Assembly (NCBI GenBank): GCA_040954595.2
Contig: CM082592.2
Location: forward strand, 4,960,001-5,024,000
DNA length: 64,000 nt
Reading direction: 5' to 3'
Source: Balanoglossus misakiensis
Taxonomy: Eukaryota; Hemichordata
The notes beneath the pieces are model-generated. The model was not told the origin of the DNA. It did not search any database and worked only from the letters and a program-made list of their open reading frames with translations. Positions within the stretch are counted from its first letter, which is position 1. Every line of letters starts with the position of its first letter. The position numbers and the translations under genes were made by a program. This document shows positions 1-12,100 of the stretch, piece by piece.

Positions 1-1697
1 TTGGCCGTTTTATAGTATTCAGAATAATGCTCAATTTCACATAGTTTTATCTTATAGTACATCTATCCATGTCAGGAAGTTATGTCCGTGGGAAGATATC
101 AGGGAAAAGGGGAATGTGGGCACTGTGATTCTGAAATGTACATTTTGCTGTTTGCTTTCATATTCACTGGCTGGTTCCAGTGTTAGATACTCCCCTATCA
201 ATCATGCCCATAATTCACTGCAGTGAGTGGTGAGTTGTCGCGTAAACTTACTGTTTACTCAATTACAACCCCACTGTGACTGTGGTTCTGCGAATGAATG
301 GGACACCGGACAGTCAAACATACCTTGCTCCGACGAATTCGTCACATTCGGGCATCCGACGCCATCGATGTACGGTCTCAAATGGACCGAAGTCAAGCGT
401 CAAACCTTCGGCATTTTCCGGCCAGTTGTGGTCAAAGTCTTTTCCTGTTGGTCGGGGTATGGCCATCGTCTACAAGATCATTAACAGTCGATTTTCAAAG
501 CGTGTCCAGACGCTAGACGTCACTTGACGTGAAGACGGCTGCCATGTTTGTTGTTTGCTTGAGATCTCCGATTCTGCGCAGTTCCAACTTCCTGTGCAGT
601 GATTCAGATTATAGACGAGCGCCCGCTCTGTTCGTTCGTTCGTTCACTCACTCATTCTTTCGTTCATTAATTCGCATAGAACGCATTTGAACTCGTTTTT
701 GTACATTCAAAAAATGAAATTGAAAATCACATAAACCATGCAGACTGGCTTTTATAATAGTATAATATACATGTAGTTTTTTTTTATTCCCCTTCACATT
801 TCCTAGCAATTGCAGTACACGCTTCGTTGAAGTTTCATTCAGATATGTAATGATAGTAAAGGCCTAACATATGGCAAATGGTGGGGTCTCAAATTCATTT
901 TAACTAATTATAAGGCCTGAAGATTGATTATCCGACATGTACCTGCATGCATGGCCTGTTCACCTTCAATAAAATTGAATAACACAAGTCAGCAAGTACG
1001 AGTATCAAAATTGATTTATTCTGAATAAGAAACAGGAGATAAAAGTGCTCACAGCAAAAAAAGTCTTTACATTTCCGTATAAAAATCGATAAAAGCAGCA
1101 TGGAAGACAAATCGATCCCAATTTTCGTGAGTAAAAACTAGGGACAAAGTCACTTTACCACATCATTACTTTGGTCACTTCGAGGGGGTAATATCGAAGC
1201 AATGTATAGGTTTATTTTATTTTAATACTGAATCACGGTGAATAGTACTTAAGTTCCTCTCTAACTGTTTTGTACTATGATATATTAAATTACGCATCAT
1301 GTCAGACAGTAGGCCTATACACTTGCGAGGAAAGGGCATGAGTATTCTTTTCTTCCAGTCACCACAATTCGAAGATGCACAACTCCCGTTTCAAACAGTG
1401 TGTACCATGTAAAAGATGCACAAAATAAACGATATTCCTGTCCAAAAACGTACATAGTGTCTAGTAAACACGATTTCGCCCGAAAACAGTGTGCCAAAGC
1501 TGTCCAGTCTGTTTCCATGGTTTCGGGACATGCGGCAGCGTTGATAAATATTGACAAATCAACCCCAAATCTCCCAGGACTCTCATCCGGGGCAAACGTG
1601 CACCTGGCATTCATCTGTAGAATGGTATAAATCTTTGGTGTTCGAATTCAGCATTGAGTTCATCTGCGTATAGATTGGGCAATTATTATAATTAAGT
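1..1697. other. Intergenic region / 3' flank of the METTL24-like gene
   Basis: No exon with splice sites and a recognisable protein was found. A short CGTT/CATT-type simple repeat lies at about 629-671. Two TTTATT motifs (about 1016 and 1211), read on the minus strand as AATAAA, could be polyadenylation signals for the minus-strand gene that stops at 1698. The open frames here are short, overlap on both strands and match nothing I recognise. Confidence 0.5.
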
Positions 1698-4600
1698 TCA
1701 GTTTTTCAAGAATTTCATATTGACCCACGACAGGTCGTGACAGCACGGGTGCGCCCCGGCCAGCTCTCCCCACGCCTGGCGCGGAACCGCCTCGTTCTCG
1801 TGGACCTTCCACAGCTTGAAGTCGTACGACCTCATCAGCCTCTCCAGCGCCAAATACAAATGCCAGCGTCGCTGCTTGGTCTCCCCTTCTCCCATGTGCA
1901 GCTCGAAGGCGAACTGTTTGACGTGGTTGAGAATTCCGCTCTCCAGCATCTGCGGAAACACCTGGTGTTCAGACCCTTCGATGTCCATTTTCAACAAGTC
2001 GATCGATCTCTGCAGGTTAGAAGAAGAAGAATACACATGTATTTGAAATACGCGTCACTTTTTTTTTAAATGAGGAGACTGGTGATGTCATTTCAATAAC
2101 ACATTTAACTCATTTCAATAACACATTGAACTTACGTCTCCGTGATTGAGCATCTCTCGAATGTTGTCCAAAGTTCTACACGTCCAGTGCTCTTTCACCA
2201 ATGTGCCGTTCGGCAGTGCTTTGTCGAAATACCTTTCAATATTTTCGTGCCAGAGCCCCATGTTGTAAAACCAATGATGGTCGTTGCGCTGGTGGTCAGC
2301 CAACCCTATTCTGTAGAGGTGTGGGGAGAGGGAGGGAGAGTTGTATATATATATAAATACCAAGTTAAGTGCCACATGGAAATGATGTGTACGTGTTTAT
2401 TACGTTTTCAATATAGTAACTGGTAGGCTTCTAACGAGAACACTTACGTGGGATCAAAGCTGTACACGTCACATCCGTACTTGACCATGTCATCATCAAA
2501 TGACCAATCGTCGGAGATTCTGCGAAGCATAATGGAAGACCGTTAGAATATGTTGGATGCACAAGAAGTTTTAGAAGTTGATGTAAGATGCAATCATGGT
2601 ATGGAGGTGGTGCGTAAAAATCAACAAGACTTCTACCGGCCATATTCTACTCTGTATACCGTGCTGAAATGCTCAATGTTCTGCTATTGATAGAAACCGT
2701 CATATATTACTTGTCTGCAAAGAACCAGCAATTTGTATATTTGCGATGAATCGTGTAGTACTTACCCAAAAGAGTACACAATGCAATTTTTCTGGGTTAC
2801 GCCGACGTCTAGACACATATCCCAACCCCCATCCGCCGGCGGGTCGTGGCCAAAGTGGATCTCTTCTTTGCAATCGTACGACACATTCAAAGCGTAAGAA
2901 AACATGGCAGCCGCTATCTGTTCGGACGACACCTTGTCATACATTTCTTTGAAAAGGTCTTCCGGCGGAATCTTCACGGTTTCTACTTTTTCAACAACTT
3001 TCTCGACCACTTTTTCGACAATTTCAATTTTGGGGGTAACTTTCTGCAAATAACGCAGGAGAAAAAAAAGACGGTAAATCGACATGGTCATTTTTGTCAC
3101 CCTCGAACGTACGGGTTAATACATGCATCGCTCAATCTGAGACTCTGATTCCGTCAAAGGCCACAAACACTTCCGATTTTCGGTCTCATCATCTTCATCT
3201 ATTTTCACTTGAGAAATACAGATACAGGCCTACATTATTATACCACAGGCATCTCCGCTTCTGCTTTTCAAGATTAGTTACACCACGGGGTTAACATAGA
3301 CACGAGAAACAAAGTCATCATTTTCTGTGACATGTACACCTACCTGCACGACCTTCTCAACGGCTTTCGTGGGTTCAGCCTTCAATTTCCGCTGTTCGTG
3401 CAACTTTTTGAAGGGTTCCACCGCTTTCTCGATGGCCGATTCCCGTGTACATTTTTCTGCGAGGAAAGAAAATACGTGAGACGGACTCTCAGAAAGGTCG
3501 TTTCGTCGGAAGTTTTGTCGCAAAACTGGCATACGCGCAGAGTTTTTGTATATATACTAGTATACCATGGTATGTTTTATTTTTAATATCTCCGCCATGC
3601 AGAGCCAGAAGCAAAACTTTTTAAAGCCCTATCATAGTTCAAGGCCGGGTGGTGTGATAGTAACTTCTGCCTTTTTGTTTGGAAAGACAACTACTTCGAA
3701 TGATACACGACTGTCTGTCCACAAAAATCTGCATCTGTTGGAAGACTGGTACGGTGTTTTTTTCTCCTTCCTAATTACACATGCAGTGTTTGCGAGACAA
3801 AGTGCTCTCACTACACAGTTTCTTTGTTTTAGTAGGTCAATTGAAAAGGGGCTATCAAAGAATAGAAATCACCAACGCCCATGAAATGCCAATACAACGA
3901 GTTGGCACAAGTACATGTATAGCGTTTTGAGACCCTGCGCACTTGGTATCCTATAAACCTGACGCAGGGCAGATTTCGCGTGTCACTGCAAACTGATGAC
4001 TTATTCTATGGTGGAATCTTAACCACTCTTCTCCAGTTATTGTGTTGACTAGTTCCTATCCAGAGCATTTTGATGTCAAAAGAGTAATGTTATTAAAGTC
4101 ACAACGTGGAGATGGTCAAAACATGGGCGTATCTGTTTTTACGTCAATGCCCGTGGGTCCAGCCACAGTCCCTCGTGGTCCAGCCGGCCATGCATGAACG
4201 TTCCACAGAACCTCAAAGAAGGGACTGGTGTACTTGTTACCGGAGAGAACAGTTCCGTGTTCGTTCTGTGTCAGGTTCTAATTACTGGACACGTTTATAA
4301 TCTGTTATATTTTGGGTGGTTTATCAACTCCAGTAGAATGATAGTAAAAGCCCTGTTTTCGCGATTTCGCGGAGTTCACGAAGTTACATAGGGGGCCTAC
4401 TCTTTCTCTTTGGTGATTCGCCTATCGTCTATGCGAGCCAGGAATAAAATTACACTTGGCGGAGATCATGGAGGTACTAAATACATGTACATGTACCTCC
4501 ATGCGGAGATCAACGACCAAGGCCGCGAGTCTATTGACACCCGGATGGCAATAGACACTCCGATTTTTGTCGACACAAAAGGGACAGTCAGGTAAAAGGA

Positions 4601-5621
4601 CTCGGTTATGTAACGATACACATCGTGTAAAAATCGTCACAACCCGGGACATCGGTAAATGAATCATTAAACGAGCTCGTGTCGTCGTCGTGGTTTAGAT
4701 ATATTCATTCAGGGCAACGAGTTCTGGTTCAGATCGATATTCACTGTCTTTTCGCCGATAAAAAAAAGAATCATAAAAAGTCAAGAAGCGAGTTGGTGGG
4801 TTTGGAAAGCGAAAGTTGTCAGTTGCGCATGGGCCGGGGACGAACTTTGAGAAGCCAACGCCCTGATAATTATGTACTGTTAGCTAACATAATTAACGTT
4901 ACCTTGAATTTAGTATTTTTCAAAAGTTTACTCGCCACATTTTGTACATACTCACATAAATACACTTCAGCGGGCCGTGGAGTAATTTCAGCGTGAAAGT
5001 CAACAAACCCACAATGTGAACAACTGTAAGAACGACAGCTACAATGCGATTACTTTCCACTTGAGTCAATACTTATTGACTTCATGTTTGCAATTTCAGA
5101 GTTTTTTGCATTGAAGACAACATGTGTTCTACAGATTTGTACGAGATGGGGTAAACCTCCCGACTGAACATATTTAGTGCAATTATATTTTTATTAAGTG
5201 TTGTCATAAGTAAGCTGGGTCATTACTGCGATATTCGGGTTGAATTTCAAGAACTGGTCGTTTCCTCATGTGGCGGGCGTACTCCTACTGGCCGTTTCAT
5301 CTTGTGCGCACTGGCCGTTTACTCTCGACACCATTACTGCGCTATTCGGGTTGATGTACAAGAACTGACCGTCTCCTCCCGTGGAAGGCACTAGCCGTTT
5401 CATCCTACAGGTCGTTACTCTCGGCACAGGTATTCAAGGAAACGGCCGTATGCTCTCGGCACCCAGCCGAACGTGCGCCATCTTAGTGTCCCACCGGAAA
5501 AAAATTACTATTAATATAAAGCCACCACCATACCGTAGATACTGGTGTACTTACCGACATAGAAGAAAGCGAGTATCATGAGACCTGCCAGCAAAGCCGT
5601 CACTTTATCGTTTCGACTCAT
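1698..5621 (-). CDS. METTL24: METTL24-like membrane-anchored methyltransferase (6 coding exons, 338 aa)
   Basis: Probable SAM-dependent methyltransferase of the METTL24/Methyltransf_22 group, related to FkbM enzymes; the substrate is unknown. Coding exons run 5621-5555, 3456-3344, 3043-2766, 2519-2448, 2310-2136 and 2009-1698, all with GT-AG borders and matching phases. The start is the ATG of a short exon encoding a cytosolic MSRNDK stub and a hydrophobic stretch at residues 7-22, which predicts a type II signal anchor and a Golgi/secretory location. Residues 66-81 form a Glu-Lys-Val repeat (VEKVVEKVVEKVE), a likely stalk. Family signatures are DDWSFDDDMVKYGCDVYSFDP at about 156-176 and LLKMDIEGSEH at 240-250, the second being the hallmark of the FkbM-like fold. 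Intron 1 (3457-5554) is by far the longest and holds diverged direct repeats. METTL24 is the best match from memory; another member of the same family cannot be excluded. Confidence 0.85.
5221..5465. repeat. Diverged direct repeat (about 111 bp) with inner CTGGCCGTTT minisatellite
   Basis: The phrase CATTACTGCG-ATTCGGGTTGA-CAAGAACTG starts at 5221 and again at 5332. Within and after both copies, variants of CTGGCCGTTTC/A recur every 20-30 bases (about 5256, 5288, 5311, 5366, 5392, 5410 and 5441). It lies in intron 1 of the METTL24-like gene. No coding content was seen. Confidence 0.75.
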
Positions 5622-6889
5622 ACTTCCCTGGTGACTCCCCTACCAAATGTCGATGACGGTCAGAGTGGACACGTTACCTGTTGCTGCAGGCTCTTTGAGT
5701 GGCCAAACAATTGTTAACTATTGACCACAGTGACGCTTCTTTATGACTTAACAGACAAAAAAACAACAAGGTAATTTATTTATGTATTCAGGCGAGCCCT
5801 TGTGCTCCTAGCTCAACTAGGTTATCTATATGAATACCAGCATACAAATGAACACGAACACTGTTCATTGCGGATATTTGTACTTGTACCACATACACCT
5901 ATGGCACTACCAGATGTAACCAAAGAAGTACAACGTACTGCAATTCGCGGTGTAACGGGTTCTAAGAGTGTGGTGACCTAAAAGTGTAATGTGTGTGTAA
6001 TAAATGTGAGATAGTTGAAGGGGTTCGTCGAAATACGACAATATGACAATTTCGAGGGTGGAATGCAGAAAAAATAGTTTTCTCTCGAAATGCTTATGTG
6101 GTAGATTCGCGCCAATAATGCTTCCGTCGATTCCGAGGAAAGCATTTGACACGTCGAATATGACATATTTCGATCAGTGTAAAGTCAATTCACACATATG
6201 TGGTGTAAAAAAGGATGCACGAAAATGACGCTGATTTAAATACGATTCTCACTCAAATCAGTACCCGTAGTCTCGTCGACTGAAACGCTTTCACAGTACA
6301 TGTACATGGAGTGTGAATTACCCGAAGTAAGGGTTCCACCATATAATCTTGTCGGGGGGGGGGGGGGGCAAAAAGGAAAATCAAACGCTGATGGGAAAAT
6401 GCGTGAAACGTGGTTATACGCCTAACATCATAAGAATACAACCATTCAGGGGCCTGCAGATGCGGATAATGAGACAATGGACAAAAATGTGCATGATCGG
6501 CCAAATACTAGTAATCTTGTAAACGTACAGTCTTTGTAAATCAAGAACAATAGGACAATAATTGGTTCAAAACGGACCATGAACGTGTAAAACGGGAGGT
6601 GGTTTCAATCATGAATATGTATATACCGTTCACCATGCATAGTATTATTTTACAGATTTTAATGTGATTTCTTCCCAGGAGCAAAGGGCTTTACCCAATT
6701 ACGTATACGACTCTCAAGAAAATCGAAAAAAATCACATGACTACAGAATTCAAAAACATTTAAAAACCATCGCATTGCATGGATGATAATGTATACTCTT
6801 TGTTATTTCGTTAATATGTAAATCATATTGTCCATTATGATAAACGTCATGGATGACTGAATCTCGTTTTCTTTTATATGACGATGTCT
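5622..6889. other. Intergenic region between the METTL24-like and GST genes
   Basis: This holds the presumed promoter of the METTL24-like gene just above 5621 and the 3' flank of the GST gene below 6890. A G homopolymer of about 17 bases lies at 6353-6369. No further exon or RNA gene was recognised. Confidence 0.5.
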
Positions 6890-8957
6890 TTACAACTTCG
6901 CTGATGCTTTTCGCTTGAGATGTTTTTCTTGCACTTTGTAGAGTGTTGTGTGTACATCGTCGAAGTACGGATTCATTCGGTTTCTGACCCGTTCCATCCA
7001 GGCCTTCAATTTCGGGTGGTCGTTGGTGACGTCATGACCCGCTGCCCTGGCCTGCATCAACTGTTGATAGATAATATACATGTATTTCCAAGAGTAAAAA
7101 GAAAACTTCCGTTGACATATGGTTCATGCAAGCCTAATCTTGGAAGCTAGTTTCTCTTACTTCATTAATAATGAACATATCAAATGCAGACTACATACAA
7201 GTGCTAGAAAAACGATTTGTGATAGATACATGTGACAATGTGACCAATATTGTGGTGCTAATACACATACATGCATAACTGAGCTAGAAACGTTGGTGAA
7301 TATATATAATATATTCCAGAAAGTGACCAAAAGATATAGACCTTATATCAAATTTTACCTCACACACTGCCATGAGATCAGCAATGCTAATTTCTTCGCC
7401 ACACAAAAACGACTTTTCCTTCAAGAACATAGATTCCAACTTCTCGTGTACATCACCAAGTTGCATTAGAGCCGTTTCTACCTCCTTGCTATTCACTGGT
7501 TGTTTTGTTCGTATTGGAAGGATGACCTGAAATAGAATAATGAAAATCTTAAAGTTCACCATCATTAAAATCAATCAAAATTTATATCAAAATTTTCTTT
7601 TCAACTTTGAACGATCGTCTTGACAGGTACTGTGATGAAGTTGCAAAGTCATAGGAGAATATCATTGATATTCAGGATAGGACAGAAGACGTATAAAAGA
7701 TTTGCAAATTAAAAAGCATAATTATTCCTGAATTAAACTTGGATTGAAACACTGCTTCACTCTCTATGCTTTTGGGTGAATGACAAAGAGACAACAGTTT
7801 ACAATATTTGCTGCAATAATGACACCGATAACTGTCCAATCTGATACGCAGCACTCTTGCCCCCGAAATCAAACGACCTTCTCCAACCGAGAAATTACTG
7901 AAACTTAAAGAAAACCTCGTGAAAGAACAGCCTCCCACAGGATGGTCTTGTGTTAAAGTGGTGCCACGCCAAATACTCGTCAACTCTGGCCCTCTTCTTG
8001 ACATCACTGGGGTACCAATGATCAGCTACTCGGTATTTTGTACACAGGTAAATCAGTATTGCCACGCTGTGGGTAGTAAGAGAAAATCCATGACATACAA
8101 CGGAACATTATTGCTACAGATGTAATGCATATATATTATTTTCCACAACTTTATTCACTCAGTCATGTACAAATGAGGGTCACGGTACAAACATTTATTC
8201 AAGGTCAAATCGTCTTTGGAGCAATGCCACTGACAGGTCTATGAAATGAAAACATAGCATTTTCAAACTAAAACATAAAAAATAAAAAGTAGCACCAGCC
8301 ATAATGAGAAACATTACAATACAATGTTGTTGGTTTTAAAACTTTTTCAACTTTATTAACATTATCTGACCTTTCAGATAAATTGAAATCTCCATCAGAT
8401 ATGGCGGGCACTTTCTGAGCTGGATTGATCTTCTTGTATTCTTCGGTCTTCTGTTCAGCTTGAAAAGAAAACACCCCAAGATTATTTTCTGTTCACTTCG
8501 ATCTGCTGCAAGTCAAAAGTTTTGTCTTTGGTGCATCTTGCATGAGACTGGCCACGGTGCGGTCACGGATTGACAGAGTGACCTTGATGTGTGCTGGTCC
8601 GTAACCCGAACCTGGTGAAGTTGACTGCTCGAGTGGTTTAATAAGGTCTACGGACCCGCAGCAAGGCGTGGTCGTGGACAGGCTCATAGACTAGACAGTT
8701 CTACGAGTGTGGCGAGAGTGTCCGACTTTGGCTTTTTGTCGTCTTACCAACAAACCAACAGGCAAAACTTCGAGCTACTGAAGTAGTTGTAAACACAGCG
8801 TCGAGAAAACACACACGCCCACAGAACTTCTGAAGCCAATCGTCATACCTTTCCCCAAATCCACGACCTTCCTGGTGTGAGGAATACCATTGATCTCACA
8901 GAACATCAATAGTACTCTTGAAGGCTGTGACAGAAAATTATAATAGATAACAACCAT
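6890..8957 (-). CDS. Theta-class glutathione S-transferase (5 exons, 228 aa)
   Basis: Predicted cytosolic enzyme that conjugates glutathione to electrophiles. Exons are 8957-8849, 8458-8371, 8066-7916, 7526-7359 and 7060-6890; phases join throughout. The N-terminus (YYNFLSQPSR, residues 5-14) carries the LSQPSR motif of theta GSTs, with Ser10 as the likely catalytic serine. KINPAQKVPAISDGDF is the glutathione-binding strand-turn of the thioredoxin-like domain (Val-Pro then Asp-Gly-Asp). AILIYLCTKYRV and RARVDEYLAWHH are typical of the theta domain boundary and first all-alpha helix. The helical domain ends with AAGHDVTNDHPKLKAWMERV, as in theta GSTs. The length is close to the usual 225-245 aa. 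The donor after exon 3 (GAG|GTTTTC) is weak, but it is the only one that keeps the family alignment and frame. It is head-to-head with MYO19. Confidence 0.9.
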
Positions 8958-9186
8958 CGCAACTTAATTCAGATTCAATATAACATTCACAACTCCGTGA
9001 TTTGTAAACAGTATAGTACGATGAGATGACCTTTGAACTGAACCCAACTTTAATCAGGTGACTTTAAAGATTGTCCAATCGAGCGAAGCGTAATAGATTT
9101 ACAGTTTCAACGCTTACCTAGTAAAACTTGCCGTGATTGGTCAAAAACAGCAACGAGACATTCGGCGGACTTTCGAAATTTGTAAC
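8958..9186. promoter_or_regulatory. Presumed bidirectional promoter of GST and MYO19
   Basis: Only 229 bp separate the divergent start codons of the minus-strand GST (8957) and the plus-strand MYO19 (9187). Two CCAAT boxes are visible in opposite orientations, CCAAT at 9075-9079 and ATTGG at 9136-9140, and no clear TATA box. This is the common layout of CCAAT-driven bidirectional housekeeping promoters. Transcription starts were not determined, and the MYO19 5' end could extend through an unseen noncoding exon. Confidence 0.6.
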
Positions 9187-12100
9187 ATGGCATCTGTCCT
9201 GAGAGAAACTTCAAATGAAAGAATTGATGTTGGCCACGGATGTTTTAAACAGCGTTCGACGGTAAGAATTCTGTAAACACTACGGCACGTTTATACTTCT
9301 AACCGATTTCTACCAAACGGTCTCACTCTGGCGATCGGCGATCCCGTAGGCCCAGCGCCCGTTCTTCGGAACTTTAGTTGATGGTCGACTGATGATGTAA
9401 AACAGTTCAGTCGAAATGTGCTTGTTGTGGTACCTTGTGTTAGCCCATGACATGACTTCATGTTTAGACTTAGCATACATCAGACCGATGTTCATGTGGT
9501 CGTAATACTACATGCAGCTGAGCTAGAACTTTGCTAAATTGGAAACAGTGATAGTGACAGTCATACAGACTGTAAATTAAAACCTTCCATCCATCTTGTA
9601 ATGGGAAGTTGGGTAATTTTTGCCATGGCTTTTACCATATCATTTCTCTAACACAGGCACACAGTGCAGAGAAGGAACCAGTTAAGAAATTTGCAAAGGT
9701 ATACATTCATTTTATATTCACATTTTAAAATACAAGTAAATTGGAATCGATCTGAATTGACATATTCACTGTTGTCAACATTATTCTCGTAAATATATAT
9801 TAAAAGTGTTCTTATATTTCACATCAGGGCATGAGAATATGGGTGCATGATAAGAATGAAGTATGGACTGCTGCCTCTGTGTTAGACACGATGAAGGATG
9901 GCAGAATCATTGTCAAATACGCTGATGGTGTGGTGAGTTCTAGTCTAATGAGAGATCAGTCTTTCTTTGAGGTATACTAAATTTGAATATATTATAATCT
10001 TGGGCTTGGTACCACATGATTAAAGGGACAAGGTCGCTCATATTGCAAAAGACAAGGAAAGAGTTTTCAGTATCCCTTGCATTAATTGATGAGTTGTACA
10101 GTCACGTCAAAAGACCACAAAAAGGGAACAACATGGATAGTCCCAACCTTTGGGCACACCTTGCCCTTACGCCTGCTGTGTATTTCTATGTCTTTTACAT
10201 ATGTATCAAAGTACAATTTGAGCCAAGTATAACTTTGTTCTGTCTACTTTCCATAGTGCCATTTTGCAAATAACCCTGTTGTAATTTTCACCCCACAGGA
10301 GAGTGTCATCAAATCTAGCAAGGACTACCCCTTGCTTTATGGCAATGTAGACTATGAGAACATAGCTGATTTATCAGAACTGAGTCCATTGCACGAAGCA
10401 TCAGGTAAAAAAAAATGTTTTTAAATATATGATTTTGCACCAGATAGACCTACTATTCGATGTGTACGCTTTGCATATCTAAGCTTTACGGGATTGCAGG
10501 GCTTATGCAGTTTAAATTAGTAAGGTACACCCAGCCCCACAAACATTGAAAGGGACGTTTGGGGTCCAATTAGATGTTTGGTCTGGTTTCCTGATACATG
10601 TATTTATTACTTCACATTACACCATGAATCATTCCAAATCCACCGTTAGAATTTGTGGATAAGTGCGTAGAATCCCCTTCTAGTGGAGTACCGTGGATGA
10701 CATTGACAAACACTTGTGAGGATTGAAACTGAAATTTGACGCTGATTCTTTTGTTTTTCTATTTCTCTTCCAGTGTTGGAGTGTCTGAGAGTGCGTTACA
10801 ATGTCGGCATGTACTACACCCAGGCTGGTATCACTCTCCTGGCTGTCAATCCATTTACAGATATCCCCCACCTCTACACACCGGCAAAAGTCAAACTTCA
10901 TAACAGTCACCTCATAAAGGTAATTTTCACTTTTCATTGATAGCGTAGGTATAGCGCACCAATTATTTAAATGTTATCATTAGTTTCAGACGTTCAAATT
11001 AACTATGAAAATTATCCATTTGACCAATTTTTTCACACTTTCTTGTGCAGAAGAAACCTCCGCATGTATTTGCTGTGGCAGAGAGGGCGCTGCGTGATTT
11101 GAAGAGGAGGCTGGGTCCAGTCAATCAATCCATCATTGTCAGTGGCGAAAGTGGGGCAGGCAAGGTGAGCTCATAATATCATGTAAGAGGCTCTCTCATT
11201 GGCTCAGTAGAGTCTGACAAGTCAAGACCAGTGATTGGTTGAACTAGAAAGTATGTAAATTGTTGCTCAAACAGTTAATATATCACTCCAGACTGCGCCA
11301 ACATATGCAGGAAAGTATGCTTCCTTACATGCTTTTTACAGCTAGATATTATGCAAAAAAACCTGTCTGTTACCACTGTTGTTTTCAATAAACAGCAAGT
11401 CTGGTCGTTCTGTAAATGTTATCTCTTGTTGCATTCATACGCAGACATGGACTGCCAGATGTTTGATGAGGTACCTTGCAACTGTAGCTGTCGCAGCCGA
11501 TGGGTAAGTCTGTTCGTTTAACATGTAACTGTTGCAATACTGGGGTGCTAAAATTTGATGGGAAGCTATGATAAAACTAAGGCACTTTCCAGCAACCTGA
11601 GACACGAATTTGAAAAGCGATACATGGAAGTTTCATCAAACGTGAATTATACTTTTAAATTTCTCGTAGGTTTTCACCATGCTCGTCAGTTTGTAGGATT
11701 GAGAAGAGAATCTTAAACTCAAACCCCATCCTAGAGGCATTTGGTAAGCTCGGCTTTTTATTTGCATTACATTTGAAGGACTAATATAGCAATGTGCCAG
11801 TATTCTGTGAACAGCCTTTTCAAATGATGTCGAATCTTTTCAGAAATCTTTATGTGTACACCGTGGTATTTGAAGTTACAATAAACGGTATTGCATTGAT
11901 TTGCAGGAAATGCTTGTACCACTCGTAATACAAACAGCAGCCGGTTTGGGAAATACATCCAGCTTCAATTTAACAGGTCAGTGCATTTTATATCAGTGTT
12001 CAGTCAGTAGCTTAGTGTTTGAATGCTGCAGGCAAATATTTTTCATGTATGATAAAAATCCTTAGATTTTGAAATCTGCCATTTCCTGGGCCTGAGGCAA

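Noticed and set aside
4466-4503. Palindrome CATGGAGGTAC...GTACCTCCATG as a regulatory site
   Set aside because: Eleven-base arms around ACATGTACATG-type sequence, which is common background in this window; no specific function can be argued.
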